Assembly: GCA_050084985.1 (NCBI GenBank)
Contig: JBITNC010000001.1
Coordinates: 24,490,001-24,554,000, forward strand
Source: Nageia nagi
Taxonomy: Eukaryota; Pinophyta
DNA length: 64,000 bases
Direction of reading: 5' to 3'
Below the pieces are notes generated by a model, which saw only the letters and a list, made by a program, of their open reading frames with translations, was not told the DNA's origin and did not search any database. Positions 1 to 10,920 of this stretch are shown here, one piece after another. Each line of letters starts with the position of its first letter. Positions within the stretch are counted from its first letter, which is position 1. The position numbers were made by a program, and so were the translations under genes.

Positions 1-849
1 CCAACTTATCCTTCTAGGCCATCCACCCCATCCTCTCACGTATTTAGCCCTTCTCATCATTCTAGCCTGTCTTATCCTTCTTCCCATCATCAAGTCACTA
101 TGCCTCTTGGTCCCTTATTCACTAGTGAAATCAATTCTCATCCTTTATTTCAAGTCTTCCTTCATCCATCAAGAGTAAATTTGTTGAAGATTCTTTTGTT
201 TAAGAGACCCCGATTATGCTCTTTGAATAGTTCATCCTTTGGCATCATTTTGGTCCTAGTATATCCTTTCTTACTCATCCTTAGGATGTGGTTCATCATC
301 ATGATCCTTTGCATTTTGACCCTAAACCTTCTTTTGTCGCCCCCTCATCACTTGTTGCAATAACCTTGATCATGTCTCAACCTTTCCAACATGTGGTCTC
401 TCTGTTTCCTTGTCATCCTTGTGTCATATCCTTCTTTGTTTATGCTTTTATTAGCATGCTTCATTGCTAACATTGATCATGTTGTTGTTTGGTATCAATC
501 TTGGTCCTCCTATAGGGTTGATCATTGGTCATTATCTCTCGAATCCCCAACAGAGCAAGTACAGTCCTGTACATACATGGAAGTCGATCCCTTAAGTACC
601 TAGAGAAACCAAGATATTATTTTTTCACTTCTTGTGTTGTTTAGTACTGCTGACATCATTGTATGTTCATACATGTCTCTTGTCATCTTGTTTGATATGG
701 TTTCTCTTTATCCTTGCCTTTGTATTATCATTTTGTCTTTAGTGCTATCATACCTTCTCATCATATCATCATCACTTGCATTGTGTCATAAATCTTGTTT
801 TGCGATCTTATCATCTTGGGAGTCGATACTAGAGCCTACTCCTCTTTTA

Positions 850-1359
850 TGGTCATCAACTAGTGGAGATTACGAGGTAGGACAATAGTTACTCATCTTC
901 CATCACCATCATGTCTTATCTTTATCATCACTTATTGATATCACTAGTCTTGTCTCCTCCCTCATGTGATGTGCATCCTCATCACACCATCTCGTCATCA
1001 TGTCATTATCTTTTGTTTTGTTTGTTCTTATGTTCATCATCTTTGTCCTTGTGTGTTTTTTTTCCCCTTTTCTTACTATTGTCATCATCATGTTGTCATG
1101 TTCCTTGTCATCCACTAGTGGAGATTACGAGGTAGGATAATAGTTACTCATCTTCCATCACCATTATGTCTTATCTTTATCATCACTTATCGATATCATT
1201 AGTCTTGTCTCCTCCCTCATGTGATGTGCATACTCATCACACCATCTCGTCATCATGTCATTATCTTTTGTTTTGTTTGTTCTTATGTTCATCATCTTTG
1301 TCCTTGTGTGTTTTTTTTCCCCTTTTCTTACTATTGTCATCATCATGTTGTCATGTTCC
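850..1359. repeat. Tandem duplication, two 255-bp units
   Basis: Units 850-1104 and 1105-1359 are nearly identical. Both contain the anchor TAGTGGAGATTACGAGGTAGG (861 and 1116) and both end with CATGTTGTCATGTTCC. Only a few substitutions separate them by eye, so this duplication is younger than most of the surrounding DNA. Confidence 0.9.
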
Positions 1360-2042
1360 CATATTTGTTTATGTCACCTTAGGCCTTCCTTTCTTTCATC
1401 GCTTCCATCATGTTCATCACTATCCTCTCATCATTATCTTTTGTCGCTTTGATCATGTGCCTCTCATCTTATCATCCCAATCATGTTGTCATCATTCTAT
1501 CATTTTATCTTTTATCATTTGTCCTTCATCATGTTATTTGTCCTTTTTCTTGTACCATCCCCCTTTGATCAAGTTTATCATTTGTCATCATAGTCATATC
1601 TTTTATCTTTGTTAATCATCTCTTTGGTCTTGTCTTGTCATGTCTTTGAGCTTTGGTTTCGTGATCGATTGACATCTTATCAGTGACTTGAAGATGTTTT
1701 GTTGACATTACCTTTATCCTTTCACCAATATCGCATTAGTGTTTTATCATGTTTGTAGCAGGTCATATTTCATGACCTTATCTTTATCACTTTTGATCAT
1801 GGCTATCTTCTCTTGCTTTCCATTAGGCATGGGGCAAGATCATGATCATCTTCCTTGCTTTCCATTGCGCATGGATCAAGGTTATCTTTTGAGCATCTTT
1901 ATCTTATCCTTTGTTCAAGCATCATATGCTTGCATGCTATAGTATAATGCTTGGTAGGTTTGCTAGCCTATAATTCTTCACTACGACTCAATCTTATACA
2001 ACTTGTCATGTGTTGAAACCAAACTTGGGTCGAATGTTCAAA

Positions 2043-2365
2043 ATGATCTTATATGGCTTGTCATGTGTTGAAACCAGTTCTCATCCTGATTGATTTTTCC
2101 TTCACCTTTTAGTTGTTAGGGAAAAGTAGAGATCATTTACTTTTATGTATCATTTATCGCTTGCTTTTTCTTTTACCCTTTGAATGCTAGGGAAAAGCAG
2201 AATCATGTACCATATTTTGTTATGTTGTTTTTTATGATTGTTCAGGATGATCTTATATGGCTTTTCATGTGTCAAAACTAGCTCTCATCCTGATTATTTT
2301 TTCCTTCACCCTCCAGCTGCTGGGGTAAAGTAGAGATCATTTACTTTTATGATTATTATTATCTT
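2043..2365. repeat. Tandem repeat with 204-bp period, one full and one partial unit
   Basis: ATGATCTTATATGGCTT recurs at 2043 and 2247, and CCTTCACC followed by a GGGAAAAGTAGAGATCA-like stretch recurs at 2099 and 2303, giving a constant offset of 204. The second unit stops near 2365. A partial earlier echo (CTTGTCATGTGTTGAAACCA) begins near 1999. Confidence 0.8.
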
Positions 2366-2395
2366 TTATCTTTTGTCTTTATCATTTTCAAGTAT

Positions 2396-2960
2396 CAACT
2401 GGTTACGACATGACAGTGTTGGCACTATGAGGTGTTATAGCCATAGTTACCTCTTGTATCATATTGTATCTTATCTTTTATCTTTGTTGCTTTTGTACCG
2501 ACTATTTATGGCACAATAGTGTTGGCACCGTGAGGTGTTATAGCCATAGGTACCTCTTGTATCATATTGTCTCTTATCTTTTGTCTTTGTTGCTTTTGTA
2601 CTGATTGGTTACGACACAACAATGTTGGTACCGTGAGGTGTTATAGCCATAAGTACCTCTTGTATCATATCATCTCTTATCTTTTATATTTGTTTCTTTT
2701 GTACTGATTGGTTATGACACGACAATGTTGGCATCACAAGGTGTTATAGCCATAAGTACCTCTTGTATCATATTATCTTTTATCTTTTTTATTTTTGAGT
2801 ACCGACTAGTTACAACATGATAGTGTTGGCACTACGAGGTGTTATAGCCATACGTACCTTCCTTTTCTTATACCTTTTTATCCTTTATTGTGGTATTGAA
2901 TGGTTACAACACAACAATGTTGGCATCGCAAGGTGTTATAGCCATAGGTACCCTCGACAT
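2396..2960. repeat. Minisatellite of six units of about 94-103 bp
   Basis: The core GGTGTTATAGCCATA recurs six times, each preceded by GTTGGCAYYRYRA. GGCA/GGTA anchors sit at 2421, 2524, 2627, 2730, 2828 and 2922, so spacings are 103, 103, 103, 98 and 94. The units diverge more than the 255-bp duplication. Each core can pair weakly with its flanks (GGTAC...GTACC in the third unit). Confidence 0.9.
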
Positions 2961-3267
2961 GATTATGTCGGCTTGTATCATAGCTTGTTGCACACACTTC
3001 ATTTTGATCATAGTTAGTAGATCCTAGCATAGCCTTAGCATATGGTAGGTTTGCATACCTCCACACCTCTTGTTTTGTTAGTAGAACATCATTAGTCATT
3101 AATCATCATCATTTTATCGTTTCATCATTTTGTCTTCTCATCATTTTATCATTTCATCTTCTCATCATTTTATCTTTTATCTTTTCATCATTTTATCTTT
3201 TCATCCTTTCATCATCGTCATCTTCCTTACTAGCTTTTGAGTTGAGTTTTGCACCTTGCGACACTCG

Positions 3268-3280
3268 CCTCAAAAGGGGG
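3268..3280 (+). promoter_or_regulatory. Candidate polypurine tract
   Basis: CCTCAAAAGGGGG lies four bases before TGTAGATACCTC. A purine run directly upstream of a TG-starting sequence is the usual plus-strand primer arrangement at the 3' LTR of plant gypsy elements. The call depends on the LTR reading of the following sequence. Confidence 0.45.
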
Positions 3281-3284
3281 CATC

Positions 3285-3981
3285 TGTAGATACCTCAAAA
3301 TTGCCCTTTTATCCCCCATCATTTTGTGTTTTTTCATCCTCATCTCATCGTCTTCTCATAGCCCTTGTAGACTTTGTGTCAAATTTAGCTAGCCCACCTG
3401 TTAGACACCTAGCCTATAAAGTCAATTTTGAAGTCCGTTTTTGCTCCTCCTAATCATTTTCACTCGAGGCATTAGACTATTATCCCTCCTTACCCATTTC
3501 CATTCAATCATCTCATCCAACCAAACCCTAGAGCACACCCACAAGCCATAGTACATCCTAGCACCCCTTTTGACATGATTTTGAACATTCTTACACGTGT
3601 TGGAGAGCACATGGAGCTATCTTGGAGCAATGAAGCATTGTATCCTTGTCTATTGTATTTATGTGAGCATGTAGTATGTTCCTAGGGTAGATTCATGGTA
3701 GTTTAGCTTATTTGTATCATATTATCATTATCTTAGCATAGTATGAGCAAATCACATTACATTGTAGGCATTCCCTTATTTTCTATTGCCCATTTGATTG
3801 TGGGATAGGGGACCTACATTCCATCAAGGAGGTTTAACACCTCTCGTTGAGCACACTTTAGGGCATTAAGGGACTAGAGTGTTGAGGCCCCCACTAACAT
3901 TTATGTTCTTGCAAGTCTAGCATATTATCCCCATCATTAAAGCATCTCATATTTTCAAGCAATATTTTAGACATTGCAACA
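3285..3981 (+). mobile_element. Candidate 3' LTR, right end uncertain
   Basis: It begins TGTAGATACCTCAAAATTG just after a polypurine tract. The similar start TGTAGATGCCTAAAAATG appears on the minus strand at 62717, which supports an LTR-type terminus. I place the end at a CA near 3981 because an inverted GTGCACCC/GGGTGCA structure follows, but no second LTR copy is present to fix the boundary. No reading frame is supported inside. Confidence 0.4.
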
Positions 3982-6380
3982 TGTGCACCCCAAGAGGGTA
4001 GATGTCGTTTTGGGTGCATCACACATACACTATTTAGTCCCAATGCACATCTCTAAGCTACACCCATATGAAGCTTAAATCATCATCATTTTCCAGCACA
4101 AGAAGAGAACACCCACAAACCTCCCTCATCTAGCAAGTCTCCCCAATAAAGTAAACCCAAGATCCAATGATTAAAGTCCAAAACTGCCCATCCAACTAGC
4201 ACCCAACGTTTTAGTAGAAAGACCTTTAGGACCCCAAACTATCGCTTTCCCTAGTCGCCTAAAAACCCTACATGTCGAGGAAAAATAGGACTTGATAGCC
4301 AACAATAAAAATAACTATGCCTCTATGCACACACAGCCCCAGCTGAACCAAAGAAAGAAAATGAAGTAGACCAAAGGATAAAATGTCCAAGATTTGCAAA
4401 ACATCAGTGTCAACAACCACCCTCCACCATAGGATGTCTACTCTAGCATTGCACCCTGACCACTTGCTGATCTCTAACATGCATCACCATTGCAAGGGGA
4501 ATAAGGTTTGGGGCTGCTCATGCTCTGCAGGCGACCTCAGTACCAATACCCTATTTAATATATTTATTAAATTTATTTTTTAATGTTTTGTGAAACATGA
4601 ATAAAGGTAAAATCAACATTTAACATTATATATATTTATATAAAGATGCTAAAAGACTCCAATCCTATCCATTAGGCTAATTTAAGGGCAACTATGTATA
4701 ATATGATTCCTTTTCAAACAATTTATATATCTAAAAATCATATTTTCAAAATCAAAAGGTTGGATCCAAGTTTTTTCTCTATACCTTAGAATCATAAATT
4801 TAAAAGTGGCTTATTGATTTTAATCGTTGTAAAAATTGATGCAAAGGTTGCTAACTTTCCTTCGTGTATGGCTCTTGCTAATTTGATATATGTTTCCATC
4901 TACATATCATACAAGCCCACATTGGAAAACTTAAAGTGTGCTCTCACCAGCTTTGTGTTGAGTTAGATAATCACCTACTACAAGAGGAGCCAAATGGATG
5001 CTTTGCTTTTATGAGAAGTAGAAACCTTGCACCACTTTATCTTTCAATGTCCCATCTAATATGGGATTCAAAGTAGATTCCATTATCTTTTCAGGGTTGA
5101 GTCATAATTTCTATCCACCTTTAGATATTTGGACCATCGATGTTTTGAACTTTACATTAGAGGGATGGCTTAGTTTTATTGACAAAGAATCTCTCTTCCT
5201 AGTAGCTCTTTGCCTTGACATTCGTGACTCATCACAACCTATGTCACCAACTTTGATGGATTGGGGAGAGATATCAAACATAAACGTCAAATTTTGAACT
5301 GTCAAGATAGAGGAAAGACCACCAGATAATGCACCCATTATTACACCATTTTCACACCTACCTAAATTTGGATAACTCTAATGTCATAGGAAATAATATT
5401 ACTAACAATTCTATTTACTAATAATATATTTGATTTTTCTACATATGTATCCTTCACTCACTATTTTTTATTTCTTATGATCATTTTTTTTTACCTTATT
5501 ATTCATTTTTCTATTTTTAACCTTCTAAATTTTTTATTTTTTAAAAGAATTAAAGTGTGAAAACACCCACGTAAAAATTAAAAGAAGTATTATGTAAAGA
5601 TACCCACATCAAAAATCCTAAGTTTCACTCCCTCACCTAATGATATTTAAAACCTCATCCTACAATTCAATAAAATTAAATAATGCTAAATTTTAACTTT
5701 ACCCCTTTTAAAATTTTATTATTCTATTAAAAAACAATTGCAAGACTATTGCAGAATTACGCCGTATCTTAGGTTTTCAACATCCGTCACATGAAATATC
5801 TAGGAAAAAGTTGTAAAGCACTTGAATGGGGAGGGATGTTAGAATGCGAGAAACCATTCGCAAACCATTGCCACTGCCATGTTTTGTGGGCCAACAACAA
5901 ATAAACTTTTAGGAAAAGGTATGTTGGGATCAAATTTTGCTATTGAGAGAGTGCGGTATCCGATAAATTTGGAATGTGGATTCATTCCTGCTTGCAGTTG
6001 TTGCCCACGTAAAGCAAAAACAAACACGTCCTCAAGTGGGGAAAGCATAACATGCGTTATTATTTATTATGTCTAACTTCCTGCATATATCCAGAAGCCA
6101 CATGTATACTCCTGGACTTACGGTCCCCGTCACCAGCCCTCTCACCTTTTGCGCCTCAAAGAAATATCTGTTTTAATCCATGATGGAACTTTTGATTTTC
6201 TAAAATAATAAATAAGCACGGATTACCAAGGCGTTACAAATTGCGTGTTCACCCACGCACTATAATTATGTAGTTAATGTAGCCCGCGAGCAAACAAAGG
6301 CAGTAGTGATCAGCATATTCATGGACGATAGGTATGGGTTACTCGTCGGCTTGATCGTTAAGGGTGGGCTTTATTTATTT
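3982..6380. other. AT-rich intergenic DNA, no gene recognised
   Basis: Short frames here (for example 4268-4480 minus and 5061-5297 plus) show no domain and no codon bias that I can support. 5380-5760 is very AT-rich. From about 5800 base composition becomes more balanced toward the gene at 6511, so 6080-6380 may be upstream promoter DNA. Confidence 0.5.
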
Positions 6381-6392
6381 ACACACATCTAG

Positions 6393-6398
6393 TATAAA
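6393..6398 (+). promoter_or_regulatory. Candidate TATA box of the 6511-7803 gene
   Basis: TATAAA inside AGTATAAACC lies about 112 bases before the start codon. A transcription start some 30 bases downstream would give a 5' leader of about 85 bases. A second AT-rich word (TTTATTTATTTAC) lies 15-20 bases upstream. This is a position and motif argument only. Confidence 0.4.
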
Positions 6399-6510
6399 CC
6401 TTCTTGAGCCTCGGGCAACAAGCAGAGATCACAGAGGGAATGCGCTGTGTCTTGGTCTTTAGAGGTAGCCCTAAAAAGTTGTACAGTGGTAATCTGGAAT
6501 AAGGGGCACG

Positions 6511-7803
6511 ATGCCATTCCAATGGCTGAAGAAAAAGGTAAAAGGTTTTGAGGACAGGAAGGAGAATTCTAAGGTGAATGTGAGACTACAGAAGCTGATT
6601 GCGGATATCAAGTCCAAGAGGGACACCTTCGCCTCGGTGCAGACAGGGTTTCCTTCATCGGTTGCAAGTTTTGTTACCAACACGTGGATGCCCTCCCATG
6701 ACGGCGATGATCTTCCCGTGAAGAAAAAGAAAAAAAGGTGGCCTTACACCAAGAAGAAGGCAGAATCACGAAAGAATTCCAGTTTAAACGAGGGGGAGAG
6801 CCTCCCTCTAGATGAGGTATGTGATCCTTCTCTTCGCTCAGAGTCTGTAGGGCAGTTGGAAGCCACCCCACAACATGGTGATGAGATTTCGGAACAGACT
6901 AGCAATGACCCGCAAATTGTAGGGCAGTTTCAAATTTACCCAGAAGTTGTAGGGCACTTTGGCAATAACCCACAAATTCTACGTCATTTTGGAAATGACC
7001 CAGAAAATTTAGGACACTTCGACAACGATTCACATTCCGGAGGTCAGTTTGGCAACGACCCACGGCCTGCAGAGATTGCAGAACATGTCATGAAGCAGAG
7101 TCGCCAGGATCAGGTTGTGAAACATGTCACTTCTTTAGGACAGTTGGAAACTTGTGATCCTTTTCGTCGAGGACATGCAAGATTATGCCCCATGTGCAGA
7201 GAGCTCCTTGCAGTTCTTGTGCTACTGGCAATATTCATATCAGTAGTCTTGGATGCCAAAATGGCTGCAGTGGGGGTTACTGTGATTGTGTATTTTCTGC
7301 TTCGGGTCTTGTTCGGAAAACAGGAATCTTTATCAAGAAATACTATTCTATCCATTTTTTCATGTGTTTGGGAAGAGTTTAAAAGCCTATGCAGGGAAAC
7401 GATACGGAAGATGACCTTTTCAAAATGCAAGAATGTGCTTAGAAATGAAGGTCTTCCTTCAAAAGAAGCCTCAAATTGTTTTGTTCTGCCTTCATTCATT
7501 GAAAGAAGTAAAGGTGTTTTATTGAAAATTGATGTTAATAATCAACGCAAGAGAAGAAAAGCTCTTGTACAGAATACTGGGATTTACACGCCTGTTGCCA
7601 AGGGAAGGAAATTAAGTTCTGCTTTGGCATCAAGTCTCTGGATTGTTGTGCTTGTGGGTCTAATAGCAGGGCGTTTCACTGCCTTCATACTTGCCCTAGC
7701 ATGGTGCCTTCTGGTGAAATTTGTTGAAATTGCAGAACAGAGGCAGCATCCCAATCCTTTTCGACAAGGGGAAGAGGTGGATCAGCTTGACTCAAAGGGG
7801 TAG
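6511..7803 (+). CDS. Unrecognised plant membrane protein, 430 codons, intronless
   Basis: This is by far the longest open frame in the window and has ordinary codon use. The ATG has A at -3 (GGCACGATG), and no in-frame ATG lies upstream in the same open stretch. The N-terminus is basic and hydrophilic, with a cluster VKKKKKRWPYTKKK at about residues 70-83 that could be a nuclear or trafficking signal. Residues 131-180 are five decapeptide repeats of the type GNDPxxxGHF. A CPMC pair at 226-229 precedes two hydrophobic segments (about 232-247 and 251-268), and a second pair lies at about 375-403 (start SLWIVVLVGLIAG). The segment between them is basic and Cys-containing; the C-terminus is polar. 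I see no catalytic motif and do not recognise the family. I infer an integral membrane protein with two hairpins and a long N-terminal tail. The frame is intact, unlike every other coding-like region here, which argues that it is a real gene. Confidence 0.75.
   Translation: MPFQWLKKKVKGFEDRKENSKVNVRLQKLIADIKSKRDTFASVQTGFPSSVASFVTNTWMPSHDGDDLPVKKKKKRWPYTKKKAESRKNSSLNEGESLPLDEVCDPSLRSESVGQLEATPQHGDEISEQTSNDPQIVGQFQIYPEVVGHFGNNPQILRHFGNDPENLGHFDNDSHSGGQFGNDPRPAEIAEHVMKQSRQDQVVKHVTSLGQLETCDPFRRGHARLCPMCRELLAVLVLLAIFISVVLDAKMAAVGVTVIVYFLLRVLFGKQESLSRNTILSIFSCVWEEFKSLCRETIRKMTFSKCKNVLRNEGLPSKEASNCFVLPSFIERSKGVLLKIDVNNQRKRRKALVQNTGIYTPVAKGRKLSSALASSLWIVVLVGLIAGRFTAFILALAWCLLVKFVEIAEQRQHPNPFRQGEEVDQLDSKG
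6901..7050 (+). repeat. Five in-frame 30-bp repeats (decapeptides) in the membrane-protein gene
   Basis: Residues 131-180 fall into exact 10-residue units: SNDPQIVGQF, QIYPEVVGHF, GNNPQILRHF, GNDPENLGHF, DNDSHSGGQF, then a partial GNDPRP. Position 10 is always Phe, position 9 is Gln or His and position 4 is usually Pro. There are no indels between units and the nucleotide copies have diverged, so the repeat is not very recent. It lies in the polar tail, away from the membrane segments. Confidence 0.85.
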
Positions 7804-9934
7804 TCGGATTTGTACTTCCCCTTGGATTTCTTTTTGTTGTCAACAACATCGGAAGAGCGTAATAGACAGGAAGTGGTCTGTCATTTTGTAAATTTATACA
7901 GTGCAATTTTGGAAACTTGTTGCTCCCTAGTAGCAATTTGTTATCTGCGAGCTCACTTTGAAGTTCACAAAAGTGCAAGAATTCCGTACGGTTTGTTGTA
8001 TGCTAGTCAAAAGAGAGGTATAAAGGAATTAAATACATGGTTTGCAAGCTTTTTTTTTTTGTAAATTGGAGATTAAAGAGTCCTAATGGTTCTTTACACA
8101 CTGATCAAATTTCAAAACTTTTTGGATACATACGAAAAAACTTCTTTTTTGGACTAGTTTGTCTAACAATATTTAAAGTTGAAATTTTTAAGATGGACTA
8201 GTTTGTTCCTGTTTTTTATACCTTGAAGGCATAATTTTATTTTGTCCTTTGGTGTGTCTTTTACAGTATAAATATTTGTGGGAAAGTAAAAAATTCTTAC
8301 AGTATTAAAGTGATGAATTTTTTGTTGAATGCTTGTACCTCTTATTTGTTGCTTCTTAACCTAAGATTTTCAGACATTTTGAGTTGATTTATAAAGTAAA
8401 AAGAGTTACAAGTAGGTTCCTAATTTTACATCAAGACATTTGTAGGCTTGCTATATATTATGCTAAAAAAACACACAATTTTATCAAACTTAAGTTTTTC
8501 TTCCTTTTACTTTGGACGACAGAATATAAAACCTCAAAAGAGAGTGACCTTTGAATTTAGTGCTATGCCTTGACCTAAATTTACATAATCAGAACCAGTC
8601 TTTCAGTCTCCTGCATGGAACGCTCAGGGGTCAACCTAGGATAAGTTTCCCCAACTCAGTTTAGCTATCTCTTCTCACTGTGGATCCTCTGTTGGATGAT
8701 TCACAGAATCCGCAGGCTGCCTGGGGTGACCCCTTGGACTGAGATTCTTCACCTTCTAGCACCATAGCTGCAGCAGTATAATTTAATTTAATTGCTGTTT
8801 AATCTGCTCAACTGTTTTTGTTATTTCAGTTTTATGAGCCTTACCCTTTGCATGGACTTGAGATGTGAATTTCTACCGATACATTTAGTTGTCATGATTA
8901 AATGTATGTAATAAGTTTTTTTATTAAACAAACGAAGTGCATTTTCTAAAAATAAAACAATAGTACAAGATCCAATTGTTTACTTCAAATTTCAAAATTG
9001 AATAACCTTTGTTCTAAACACAATACTATCTGTGCCCGTTTCTGAAACAGTATATTAGAAAGATACAATAATCCACTTCAAAATCTTAATCCATATGCAG
9101 CAAAGAATTTAGAATTTACTTTTATCTTAATACCTCTCTGTTCTTGCCCCATCCTTGTTGGCTGCCATTTGCTCTTTAGAGTACGTACTTTGGGGGTCTA
9201 ATTGCCATCTTTACAGCTTTCCTTGATTCTTATGGGATCAGTGAGTTCTGCTCTTTGAACATTGGGTCTGCGTATATCACCCATCAACTGTTGATTTCAG
9301 GGCAAGTCTGCTTCATCATCTATAAGACTACTCTCACAAAAAGTTTGCTCCATGATTACTATTAGATTAATCATGCATATGTCTACCCATCAAGAAGTCT
9401 ATTTTACCGAAAAAAGTATAAATTATATCCAGCATGTGTAGGGGAGTTGGAGAGAGGGTAGCTGAAATCTCTCAAGTGGGTAATGAGAGGCCTCAAGTTC
9501 AAATCTCCCACCTCACAGGCAGATAGATATGTAACATATGGTGGGTGTCCATTGCCCCACACAAACTTGTAACTTCATTCGAAAAAGTATAAATTAATCA
9601 ATTTTATAATTTATATTGATGTGTCAGATCAGATTGCTCTGTTTCAAGTTTTACGGTGCCATCAACATACTGATAAGAAGGTTTTCACTTTTCAGTCATT
9701 TATATATTTTGTTCACCATATAAGACAAGAAAGTAATTTCTCCTTCAAATGACATCTTAATATTTGTCAATTTAAGGTATAGTTGCATTGGATATTTGGT
9801 TTCCCGTGTCTGTTTGATTGAGGATGTTCTTCGAGTCTCTCACTACTATGCTTTTCTTTCTTGTTGATTACCCTTGCCATTAGTTTGTTTGTAAGAGACT
9901 AATGCCTTTTTGTTTATTTTGGTCTTGTGTTACC
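7804..9934. other. 3' untranslated region and downstream flank, no further gene seen
   Basis: The sequence after the TAG stop at 7801-7803 is AT-rich without coding character. I could not identify the polyadenylation site with confidence. AATAAA-like words occur only far downstream (near 8946). A hairpin-forming block lies at 8626-8734. Confidence 0.4.
8626..8734. repeat. Nested inverted repeat (hairpin)
   Basis: The inner stem pairs CTGTGGATCCTCTGT (8678-8692) with ACAGAATCCGCAG (8703-8715) across a 10-base loop, with about two unpaired bases. The outer arms AGGGGTCA (8626-8633) and TGACCCCT (8727-8734) are perfect complements. It could be a degraded MITE, a structured transcript or chance. 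No target-site duplication was found. Confidence 0.45.
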
Positions 9935-10210
9935 CGATATTGTTCTACTAAGTACATTCTTCAAATTAGATCTTTTCTTTAAACAAGATGAAAACACATC
10001 ACAAAGCTTGTACAAACCGTCGGGAATAGCTCTCTCTATACCAGGCATTGAGCGTACAAATTGTCCTTTCCCCATTATTATCGCCAGCGTCTTACATGCA
10101 TGAAAACAACTCCCTCTTAACGATTTCGATATTGTTCTAATTAGTACATTCTTCAAATTAGATTTTTTCTTTAAACAAGGTGAAAAAACATCATAAAGCT
10201 TGTACAAACC
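9935..10210. repeat. Pair of 84-bp direct repeats, 192 bp apart
   Basis: 9935-10018 and 10127-10210 both run from CGATATTGTTCT to CTTGTACAAACC with about six substitutions and no indels. The 192-bp offset is a multiple of three, so the minus strand reads the same 28-residue segment twice in one open frame (9914-10270), beginning GLYKL and ending RTIS. Most differences change the amino acid, so I see no sign of selection on a protein. Confidence 0.85.
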
Positions 10211-10466
10211 TTTTAGGAGTATCTTGTACCACCCTATAATCCATCTAAGCCAAGCAAAGTAAAATATCAATATAAAGCACTCTTGAAACCCAGAGCCAGA
10301 GAAAAGTTTATAATCTATGAATACCCTCAGTTACTGGAGCATAGAGAGGGAAGCGCTGGAGGAAACTTGTACAAATACCCTATGAAATAGCAGCAAATGA
10401 GAACTTCGATTATGTATTTGCACTGAAATGATTCAATATTCTGAATCAAAAAAATTTAGTTCATAT

Positions 10467-10920
10467 TTGCTAATAAGTTGGTTCAACGAATGCATGTAGG
10501 ATCTCTATTAAAACACAGATTCAGTGTATTGCTTGAATTAATTGAATTTTTGAATCCAACAAGAACTTTGGGAATCATGTATGCATCCTTGCTCAACATA
10601 TAATAGATTCTATCCAAGCTCGTCTGTTTGTAGACAACAGTAACAGTTTTTAAACATCGAATAACCAGAGTTACCACAGTATATGTAATGACGTACTAGA
10701 TAATGAGAAATTGGAGCAAACCTCTTTAAAGTCTGAACCTTTGATTTGCTAATAAGCTAGACTCAATGAATGCTACATAAAATCCTTACAACATAGATTC
10801 AGCGGTTTGCTTCAATTAATTGGCTTTTTGAATCTTACACAATTGAATTTTAGGAATCATGTATGCAACCTTGCTCAACTTACAAGAACTTGTATCTGAG
10901 ATTATCCATTTGTAAGGTCA
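10467..10920. repeat. Diverged tandem duplication, offset about 279 bp
   Basis: TTGCTAATAAG, then AATGAATGC-like, CAGATTCAG, GAATTAATTG and GGAATCATGTATGCA words occur in the same order from 10467 and again from 10746. Small indels and many substitutions show it is older than the neighbouring 84-bp pair. No coding function is supported. Confidence 0.65.

Larger units (their letters stand above)
1..3267 (+). mobile_element. Pyrimidine-rich repeat tract, probable 3' internal part of a gypsy-type LTR element
   Basis: The plus strand is dominated by TCAT, TTTATC and CTTTTG words and holds no long reading frame with a recognisable domain. Short open frames on either strand simply follow the biased composition (Ser/Leu/His-rich on plus, Lys/Asp/Met-rich on minus). 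Three tandem arrays lie inside it, with periods of 255, 204 and about 100 bp. The tract ends in a purine run and a TG-starting sequence that looks like an LTR, so I infer the non-coding segment between pol and the 3' LTR of a Ty3/gypsy-type element. No pol domain is visible in the window to prove it, so the family is uncertain. Confidence 0.4.

Noticed and set aside
909-1346. Lys/Asp/Met-rich frames on the minus strand
   Set aside because: They mirror the TCAT-rich tandem duplication, so the frame is a composition effect and appears twice because the DNA is duplicated.
8026-8950. Polyadenylation signal for the 6511-7803 gene
   Set aside because: Plant signals are loose and the nearest clear AATAAA-like word is more than 1 kb after the stop, so I did not assign one.
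9440-9560. Possible tRNA-derived SINE (AGTTCAAATCT resembles a Pol III B box)
   Set aside because: Only one box is convincing, the A box is poor, and no A-tail or target duplication frames it. A similar CAAGTTCAACTCTCACCTC stretch near 14070 hints at a repeat family, but not enough to call.
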